Part shown: positions 44,716 to 50,158 of the stretch, in pieces
Layout of the letters: every line of letters begins with the position of its first letter
Numbering within the stretch: the stretch's first letter is position 1
Origin: Rhizobacter sp.
Lineage (GTDB): Bacteria; Pseudomonadota; Gammaproteobacteria; Burkholderiales; Burkholderiaceae_C
DNA length: 50,158 nucleotides
Direction of reading: 5' to 3'
Assembly (NCBI GenBank): GCA_017881025.1
Contig: JADGRJ010000004.1
Span: 1-50,158, forward strand
The notes under the pieces: generated by a model
Seen by the model: only the letters and a program-made list of their open reading frames with translations
Told to the model about the DNA's origin: nothing
Databases searched by the model: none
Program-made: the position numbers and the translations under genes

Positions 44716-46497
44716 ATGAGCACTGCCGACGACGACGACGAGAAGACCCTCAGCGGTCCGCCGACCCCGGGCGCGGCGCGCTTGGGCGGGGCGCGCGACG
44801 ACGTCGAGACCGGGATCCAGGCCGAGCGCCGGCGCGGCCGGGCCTCGTCGGCGCCGCAGCCCGGCCATACGCTGCCCCTCGGCACGCGCCTGCGCGACTA
44901 CGAGATCACCGGCCTGATCGGCGAGGGCGGCTTCGGCATCGTCTACCTCGCCTGGGACCATTCGCTGCAGCGCAAGGTCGCGATCAAGGAGTACATGCCG
45001 GCGTCGATGGCGGCGCGCGTCAACGGCTCGTCGGCGATCGTCGTCAAGTCGGAGCGCCACCTCGACACCTTCCGTGCCGGCCTGAGGAGCTTCGTCAACG
45101 AGGCGCGCCTGCTCGCCCGCTTCGACCATCCTTCGCTGGTCAAGGTCTACCGCTTCTGGGAAGAGAACGGCACCGCCTACATGGTGATGCCCTACTACGA
45201 AGGCCCGACCCTGAAGGCGGCCCTCGCCGCGCTCGGCCGGGCGCCGCGCGAGGACGAGCTGCGCGCCTGGCTGCGGCCGCTGCTCGACGCGCTCGCCGTC
45301 ATGCACGCGGCGCAGTGCTACCACCGCGACATCGCGCCCGACAACATCCTGCTCACGCCGCGCGGACCGCTCCTGCTCGACTTCGGCGCGGCGCGCCGCG
45401 TCATCGGCGACATGACGCACGCGATCACGGTCGTGCTCAAGCCCGGCTACGCGCCGATCGAGCAGTACGGCGACGTCGCGACGATGTCGCAGGGCGCGTG
45501 GACCGATCTCTACGCGCTCGCCAGCGTCGTCTACTACGCGATCGAGGGCAAGACGCCGACGTCGTCGGTCGAGCGGCTGATGGACGACCGGCTCGAGCCG
45601 CTCGCCGTCTCTGCCGCGGGCCGCTACGGCGACGCGTTCCTGAGCGCGATCGACGCGGCGCTCGCGGTGCGGCCCGCCGACCGGCCGCAGACCGTGGCCC
45701 AGTTGCGCGCCTTGCTCGACGCCGATCTGCCGGCGCAAGCCGCGGCGCCGGAGCGCGATACCGGCACGGTTGCGTACACGACGGTTCCGGCGACGCTGAC
45801 CCCGGAGCTCGCGACCCAGCTGCTGCCGCGGGCCAAAACGCCCGCGACGCCGATTCCCTCGATCCCGACGCCGAAGCAGGCCAGCCCGGGGCGACGCTCG
45901 GCGGCATCGCTGCTGCTCGGCGCGGCGATCCTCGCGGTGATCGCGACGGCGACGCTCTTCGCCTGGCTTCAGCCGCGCGGCGCGGCTCCGCCCGCCCCCA
46001 GCCCGGCGGCGTCGGCTTCGGCGATGGCGCCGGCCGCGTCCACTGCCGCGCCTTCGGTGGCGACGCCGCCTGCGGCCAGCACGCTGGTGGCCCCGCCGCC
46101 CGCGGCCACCACCACTGCCGACGTCGGTGCGCGCGCGCCGGTCGACGCGGCGCCGCCGGTGGCTGCGGCGTCGCCGGTTGTCGCAGCGCCTGCGGCCGAG
46201 GCGAAGATCGAGCGCACGCCAGAGGCCGCGGTCGAACGGCCGCCAGCAGCGCTTCCGGTCGAGCGCGCGACCGTCGACGCCGACCCGGCGTCCGGTGTCG
46301 CTTCGACGCCGGCGCGACCGCCGCGACCGCGGCGCGAGGCGGCGCCCGCACGCGCCGACAGCGCGGCCGCCGTGGCCAAGCCAACTTCACCGCGCGCACC
46401 CACGATCAGCGCGCGGTGCAGTGATATTCTGCAAAAGGCCTCGCTCGAGCCGCTCACCGCCGCCGAGGCCGCCTACCTGAAGAGGGAATGCCGATGA
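44716..46497 (+). CDS. membrane Ser/Thr protein kinase, catalytically complete
   Basis: A 593-residue kinase. The domain (about 55-330) has the glycine loop GEGGFGIVYLA, Lys91, Glu129, the catalytic HRDIAPDNILL (Asp205, Asn210) and DFG (222-224), so it should be active. A Thr/Pro/Ala-rich linker, one membrane helix (about 395-415) and a long Ala/Pro/Val-rich periplasmic stretch follow. The last residues, CSDILQKASLEPL to KREC, match the tail of the upstream pseudokinase with the same 24-residue cysteine spacing. It starts 29 bases after lipoprotein 1, with AGGCGG before the ATG, and overlaps lipoprotein 2 in ATGA. Confidence 0.95.
   Translation: MSTADDDDEKTLSGPPTPGAARLGGARDDVETGIQAERRRGRASSAPQPGHTLPLGTRLRDYEITGLIGEGGFGIVYLAWDHSLQRKVAIKEYMPASMAARVNGSSAIVVKSERHLDTFRAGLRSFVNEARLLARFDHPSLVKVYRFWEENGTAYMVMPYYEGPTLKAALAALGRAPREDELRAWLRPLLDALAVMHAAQCYHRDIAPDNILLTPRGPLLLDFGAARRVIGDMTHAITVVLKPGYAPIEQYGDVATMSQGAWTDLYALASVVYYAIEGKTPTSSVERLMDDRLEPLAVSAAGRYGDAFLSAIDAALAVRPADRPQTVAQLRALLDADLPAQAAAPERDTGTVAYTTVPATLTPELATQLLPRAKTPATPIPSIPTPKQASPGRRSAASLLLGAAILAVIATATLFAWLQPRGAAPPAPSPAASASAMAPAASTAAPSVATPPAASTLVAPPPAATTTADVGARAPVDAAPPVAAASPVVAAPAAEAKIERTPEAAVERPPAALPVERATVDADPASGVASTPARPPRPRREAAPARADSAAAVAKPTSPRAPTISARCSDILQKASLEPLTAAEAAYLKRECR
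45133..45229 (+). repeat. 97-base direct repeat, copy 2
   Basis: Identical to 42201-42297 in the pseudokinase gene. Identity of this length, including all third codon positions, in otherwise diverged paralogues suggests recent gene conversion or recombination. Confidence 0.95.
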
Positions 46498-47696
46498 GGG
46501 TCTCACCCGTGGCGCTGCGTCGCGCCGCATCCGCCTGCGCCGCTGTCGTCGCTGCCGTGCTCGCCGCCGCGTGCGCCGCGCCGCAGGCGACCAGCGTCGG
46601 CGAGTTGCCGTTCGAGCAGGCCGTCGCGCAAGCGACCGATGGTCTCGCCACCCAGGTCCAGAAAGGCCCCGCGTTTCTCGCCAAGCTCGCCAAGCGCAGC
46701 GTCGTCGTCGACCCGATGCTCGATGCGACGACCGGCCAGCAGACCGCGGCGACGACCTTGCTCGAGACCCGAGTGAGCGAGCGGCTGACGACCAAGTTCG
46801 ACCTGTTCGAGCTCCTGCCCTTCCAGTCGACGAACCTGAGCAAGGCCCAGTACCTGCTGACCGGGACGATGACTCGCGTGGCGGGTGACGGCACGGCGAA
46901 GAAGCGTGCCCTCCAGATCCACCTCGCGCTCACGGACCTGAAGACCGGCGCCGTCGCCGCGCAGGCGTCGGCGCTCGCCCTCGACGAAGGCCTCGATCAC
47001 ACGCCGCTCGCCTACTACCGCGACAGCCCGGTGCTGGTGAAGGACAACGTGATCGAGGGCTACGCGCGCACGTCGGCGACGCCTCCCGGCCAGCGCGGCG
47101 ACACGTTCTACCTCGAGCGCATCGCCGAGGCGACGCTGATCCACGAGGCGACGACGCTCTACAACCAGGAGCGCTACGTCGAGGCGCTCGGCCGCTACCG
47201 GAGCGCGTTGGCGATGCCGACCGGCGAGCAGCTGCGCGTCGTCAACGGCATCTACCTCGCGAGCGCCAAGCTCGGCCGCACCGCCGAGGCCGAACAGGCG
47301 TTCGGCCGCGTCGTCGCGCTCGGCATCGCCTACAACGAGCTCGGCGTGAAGTTCCTCTTCAACCCGGGCAGCACCCAGTTCTGGTCGGATCCGAAGGTGA
47401 GCGGCGCCTATCCGATGTGGCTGCGCCAGATCGCGCGCGAAAGCACCGGCGCCAGGGTCTGCATGAACATCGTCGGCCACACCAGCCGCACCGGCTCGGA
47501 GCCGGCCAACGACGCGCTCTCGCTGCAGCGCGCCAACTTCATCCGCGAGCGCCTCGCCGCCGAAGCGCAGTCGCTGGCGGCGAAGACGAAGACCTCGGGC
47601 ATGGGCTTTCGCCAGAACATCGTCGGCAGCGGCACCGACAACGCCGTCGATGCGCTCGACCGCCGCGTCGAGTTCCGGATCGTCCCCTGCACCTAG
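46494..47696 (+). CDS. OmpA-like lipoprotein 2 of the kinase module
   Basis: A 400-residue paralogue of the first lipoprotein with the same order: lipobox LAAAC (Cys27), an alpha/beta N-terminal domain (VVVDPMLDATTGQQT, AQYLLTGTMTR), TPR-like repeats (TLYNQERYVEALGRYRSAL) and an OmpA-like end (GHTSRTGSEPANDALSLQRANFIRERL, DRRVEFRIV). The ATG at 46494 overlaps the kinase stop; an ATG at 46488 is an alternative. It likely sits in the outer membrane and binds peptidoglycan, close to the periplasmic tail of its kinase. Confidence 0.9.
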   Translation: MRVSPVALRRAASACAAVVAAVLAAACAAPQATSVGELPFEQAVAQATDGLATQVQKGPAFLAKLAKRSVVVDPMLDATTGQQTAATTLLETRVSERLTTKFDLFELLPFQSTNLSKAQYLLTGTMTRVAGDGTAKKRALQIHLALTDLKTGAVAAQASALALDEGLDHTPLAYYRDSPVLVKDNVIEGYARTSATPPGQRGDTFYLERIAEATLIHEATTLYNQERYVEALGRYRSALAMPTGEQLRVVNGIYLASAKLGRTAEAEQAFGRVVALGIAYNELGVKFLFNPGSTQFWSDPKVSGAYPMWLRQIARESTGARVCMNIVGHTSRTGSEPANDALSLQRANFIRERLAAEAQSLAAKTKTSGMGFRQNIVGSGTDNAVDALDRRVEFRIVPCT

Positions 47697-47712
47697 GGCC
47701 GAGGAAGCCCGG

Positions 47713-48057
47713 GTGAACGCCGCGGCACGGCGGCCGCGCTCGCACCACTACAGCGTCTACGTCGTCGAGCTCGCCGACCCGGTCTGGAACGTCGCCGGCT
47801 TTCGTCGCGCCAACCCCGACTACCGGCTCGGCCAGCCTTTCGTCTACGTCGGCATGACCGGGCTCGATCCCGACCTCCGCTTCGACCGCCACATGGCCGG
47901 CATCCAGGCGAACCGCTTCGTTCGCGAGTTCGGCGTGCGCCTGCTGCCCGCGCTCTACGAGGTCTACAACCCGATGCCGTACGACGCCGCGCGCGACATG
48001 GAGGTCGAGCTCGGCATCGCCTTGCGCGAGGCCGGCTACGGGGTCTGGCAGGCCTGA
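47713..48057 (+). CDS. small GIY-YIG-like protein
   Basis: A 114-residue protein with a GIY-YIG-like pattern: HHYSVYVVEL for the first strand, FVYVGMTGLDPDLRFDRH for the YIG strand and the following arginine helix, and ARDMEVELGIALREAGYGVWQ with a possible catalytic glutamate. Nuclease activity is a guess. The start is GTG at 47713 with GAGGAAG upstream. It begins 16 bases after lipoprotein 2, so it may be co-transcribed with the kinase module. Its 3' end overlaps the convergent methyltransferase gene by 22 bases. Confidence 0.75.
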   Translation: MNAAARRPRSHHYSVYVVELADPVWNVAGFRRANPDYRLGQPFVYVGMTGLDPDLRFDRHMAGIQANRFVREFGVRLLPALYEVYNPMPYDAARDMEVELGIALREAGYGVWQA

Positions 48058-49343
48058 GTGGTGACCTCGTCGGCGCTCGACTGCCGGCGCTGGAGGAGCG
48101 TCTCCAGGCATTGCTCGCGGATGCCGTAGAACGACTTGAGATCGTCGAGCTCGCCGCGCGCCCGCGCTTCGTGGCCGGCGCCGGCGCCGCGCCGCTTGGC
48201 GAGGATCATCTTGTTCTTGCTCGTGTGCTCGAGCGAGACGAACTCGAACACCTGCGCGTCGTAGCCGCAGGTCTCGAGCAGCAGCGCGCGCATGCTGTCG
48301 GTCACCATCTCGGCCTCCTGGCCGAGGTGGATGCCGTGGCGGAGCAGGCCCGAGAGCAGGCGCGGCCGCGCGATCTGCGGCCGGAGCTCCTTGTGGCAGC
48401 ACGGCGAGCAGACCAGGACCCTGGCGCCGGCGCGCAGGCCGAGGTCGATCGCGTGGTCGGTCGCGGTGTCGCAGGCGTGCAGCGCGATCATCACGTCCAT
48501 CGCCGCCGGCGCAACGCTGCGCAGGTCGCCCTCGACGAACGTCAGCCCGCTGCATCCCGAGCGCTCGGCGACGCCGTTGCAGTACGCGACCAGGTCGGCG
48601 CGCAGCTCGACGCCGGTCACCTCGGGCGCGCGGCCGAAGCGACGGCGCAGGTGCTCGTGGACGGCGAAGGTCAGGTAGCCCTTGCCCGCGCCGTAGTCGA
48701 CGACGCGGATCGGCGCCGCGCCAGCGCCCCGTGTCGATGCCGGCAAGGCGTCGAGCGCGTGGTCGAGGACCTCGAGGAACTTGTCGATCTGGCGCCACTT
48801 GCGCGCCATCGACGGCACCAGACGATGGCTCGCGTCGGTGAGGCCGAGCTCGACCAGGAAAGGCAGGTCGAGCGGCAAGCGGCGCTCGCGCGCGCGGTCG
48901 TGCCGGGCGAGGGCATCGACCGCAGTCGCGGCGCGATCACCGGCCGCGCGCTCATGCCGGCGCAGCGTCGCCTGGCCTTTCTTGCTGACCAGCAATTGCG
49001 TGTCGGCGCCGGCGGCATGCAACGTCGCGTGCGCGAAGGCGGGCGAGTGGCCGGGGTCGAGCAAGGTCGCGACCTCGACCATGCCGTCTTCGACCGTGAG
49101 ATTGCGCGTGACGTCGCGCGTCGCGTGCTCGGCGACGAACGAGAGCGCCGGCGCGCCCTTCAGCGCGATCAGGCGAACGCGAACGGCGCTCGGCCCGGCG
49201 CCGGCACGGCGCGGCTTCGACAGCACGATCGACGCGAGCGCGCCGGCGTCGATCGCACGGCGCGCTTCGGCGAGGAACGCGTCGAGCGGCGCCGGGCGCT
49301 CCGGTGCAGGCGCAAGGGTCGGGGTCGGGACGGTGCGGGCCAT
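48036..49343 (-). CDS. class I SAM-dependent methyltransferase, METTL25/RRNAD1-like
   Basis: A 435-residue protein. The N-terminal half (to about 165) is of unknown fold; the C-terminal half has the SAM loop VVDYGAGKGYLTFAV (214-228), TGVELRADLV, the acidic IALHACDTATDHAI and the motif CSPCCHKEL. These segments match the Methyltransf_32 group, which includes eukaryotic METTL25. The substrate is unknown, perhaps RNA or a ribosomal component. The ATG at 49343 (MARTVPTPT) is preferred over one 78 bases upstream. It is divergent from the LysE gene, with 80 bases between. Confidence 0.9.
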   Translation of the reverse strand: MARTVPTPTLAPAPERPAPLDAFLAEARRAIDAGALASIVLSKPRRAGAGPSAVRVRLIALKGAPALSFVAEHATRDVTRNLTVEDGMVEVATLLDPGHSPAFAHATLHAAGADTQLLVSKKGQATLRRHERAAGDRAATAVDALARHDRARERRLPLDLPFLVELGLTDASHRLVPSMARKWRQIDKFLEVLDHALDALPASTRGAGAAPIRVVDYGAGKGYLTFAVHEHLRRRFGRAPEVTGVELRADLVAYCNGVAERSGCSGLTFVEGDLRSVAPAAMDVMIALHACDTATDHAIDLGLRAGARVLVCSPCCHKELRPQIARPRLLSGLLRHGIHLGQEAEMVTDSMRALLLETCGYDAQVFEFVSLEHTSKNKMILAKRRGAGAGHEARARGELDDLKSFYGIREQCLETLLQRRQSSADEVTTQACQTP

Positions 49344-49423
49344 GGCGGGCAGGATTCGCAGCGATTGTCCGCGCCACCGCCCGAACGACAATCGAGCCCC
49401 CCGTTCGTCCCTCCCCGCCACGC

Positions 49424-50038
49424 ATGTTCGGAATCGCCGACTACCCCTCGTTCGTCGTCGCCGTGATCGTCTTCCTGATGATCCCCGGCCCCGGCAACCT
49501 CGCCCTGATCACCTCGACCGGCAAGGGCGGTCTGCGCGGCGGCTTGGCCGCGACGCTGGGCGTGATCGCCGGCGACCAGGTGCTGATGTGGCTCGCGGTC
49601 GCCGGCGTCGCCGCCCTGCTCGCCGCGTATCCGCCGGCGTTTCGCGGCGTCCAGTGGCTCGGCGCCGGTTACCTCGCCTGGCTCGGCCTGCGCATGCTGC
49701 TCGCCAAGCCGGGCGACGCGCCGGTGCTGCAGATCCGCGCCGGCCAGTACTTGCGCCAGGCCTTCGCGATCACCCTGCTCAACCCGAAGGCGATCGTCTT
49801 CTACATGGCGTTCTTCCCGCTCTTCGTCGACCCGGCGCGTCCGGCCGGCATCGCCACGTTCGGGGTCATGGCGGCGACGATCGCCGCGCTCACCTTCCTC
49901 TACGGCTTGATCATCACCGTGCTCACGCACCGGCTCGCCGAGCGCATGCGCGCCAATCCGCGCGTCGGTCGCTTCGTGGCCCGCGCCGCGGGCGTCTTCA
50001 TGATCGGTTTCGGGCTGAAGCTGGCCCTGTCGCGCTAG
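49424..50038 (+). CDS. LysE family amino-acid exporter
   Basis: A 204-residue inner-membrane protein with about six hydrophobic segments. The LysE/RhtB signature is present: FLMIPGPGNLALITSTGKGG near the N-terminus, then YLAWLGLRMLLAK and ITLLNPKAIVFYMAFFPLFV. Members export amino acids such as homoserine, threonine or lysine; the substrate is not predictable. The ATG at 49424 is the family start; the longer frame from 49304 runs into the divergent gene. Confidence 0.95.
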   Translation: MFGIADYPSFVVAVIVFLMIPGPGNLALITSTGKGGLRGGLAATLGVIAGDQVLMWLAVAGVAALLAAYPPAFRGVQWLGAGYLAWLGLRMLLAKPGDAPVLQIRAGQYLRQAFAITLLNPKAIVFYMAFFPLFVDPARPAGIATFGVMAATIAALTFLYGLIITVLTHRLAERMRANPRVGRFVARAAGVFMIGFGLKLALSR

Positions 50039-50061
50039 CTCAAGTCAGCGCTGGCTTCTCG

Positions 50062-50158
50062 TCAGGCAGCGAGCGGCTGGCGGCGCGCGGCGTCGAGCTG
50101 CTCGAGGGTGGCTTCGAGGTCGAGCTGGCGAGTGAGCAGCGCCGCCAGCTTGGGCGTG
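50062..50158 (-). CDS. 3' end of an unidentified gene, cut by the window edge
   Basis: On the minus strand an open frame enters from the right edge and ends at TGA (50064-50062). The 32 visible residues end QLDLEATLEQLDAARRQPLAA, a helical, charged pattern that looks like real coding sequence. No family can be named. It converges with the LysE gene, with 23 bases between stops. Confidence 0.5.
   Translation of the reverse strand, partial: TPKLAALLTRQLDLEATLEQLDAARRQPLAA

Overview
This is a high-GC window (roughly 70% by eye), almost fully coding, from a Gram-negative bacterium. The gene content and the block mnmG-rsmG-parA with parS sites of the GTTNCACGTGNAAC type point to Betaproteobacteria, most likely Burkholderiales. 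Genus cannot be read from the sequence. The chromosomal par genes and a cluster of parS sites suggest that the left end lies near the replication origin (inference). No rRNA, tRNA, CRISPR array, insertion sequence or prophage was seen. There is no gene-free stretch over 300 bases; the longest are 1-210, 34158-34357 and 41684-41876.

Layout. 211-11938, mostly minus strand: pirin, a cysteine-less glutaredoxin-like protein, an alpha/beta hydrolase, a NatAB-like ABC exporter, an ElaA-like acetyltransferase, then mnmG, rsmG, parA and a second acetyltransferase. Seven of the junctions are 4-base start/stop overlaps. argC lies on the plus strand between parA and parB, so the usual parAB pair is split. 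Three parS sites lie inside rsmG and mnmG. 12062-19768: a beta-class GST, a small exported protein, and a minus-strand group (putative PD-(D/E)XK protein, EamA exporter, thioredoxin-fold lipoprotein, tandem-ATPase peptide ABC protein), then an orphan polyamine-binding protein and a DUF427 protein. 19825-29427, plus strand: a flavodoxin-like oxidoreductase, a PHB-depolymerase-type esterase, a complete RND efflux system (outer-membrane factor, adaptor, pump) and protocatechuate 3,4-dioxygenase pcaHG. 29429-34157, minus strand: an endonuclease/exonuclease/phosphatase membrane protein, oligopeptidase B and a phosphoesterase lipoprotein. 34358-41683, plus strand: a two-domain VOC protein, a ring-hydroxylating dioxygenase (alpha, beta, Rieske ferredoxin), pncB, a DUF4130-UdgX fusion, a PPOX-family protein, a small hypothetical protein and a MaoC-like protein.

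41877-47696 is the most unusual part: a tandem duplicated module of a membrane Ser/Thr kinase followed by an OmpA-like lipoprotein, twice. The first kinase has lost the HRD aspartate, the metal-binding asparagine and the DFG aspartate, so it looks like a pseudokinase; the second keeps all of them. Both kinases end in the same short tail, beyond a transmembrane helix, with two cysteines at identical spacing. Each lipoprotein carries a likely peptidoglycan-binding domain. I read this as a candidate envelope-sensing kinase/pseudokinase system. A small GIY-YIG-like gene follows, then a minus-strand METTL25-like methyltransferase, a LysE exporter and the 3' end of an unidentified minus-strand gene at the window edge.
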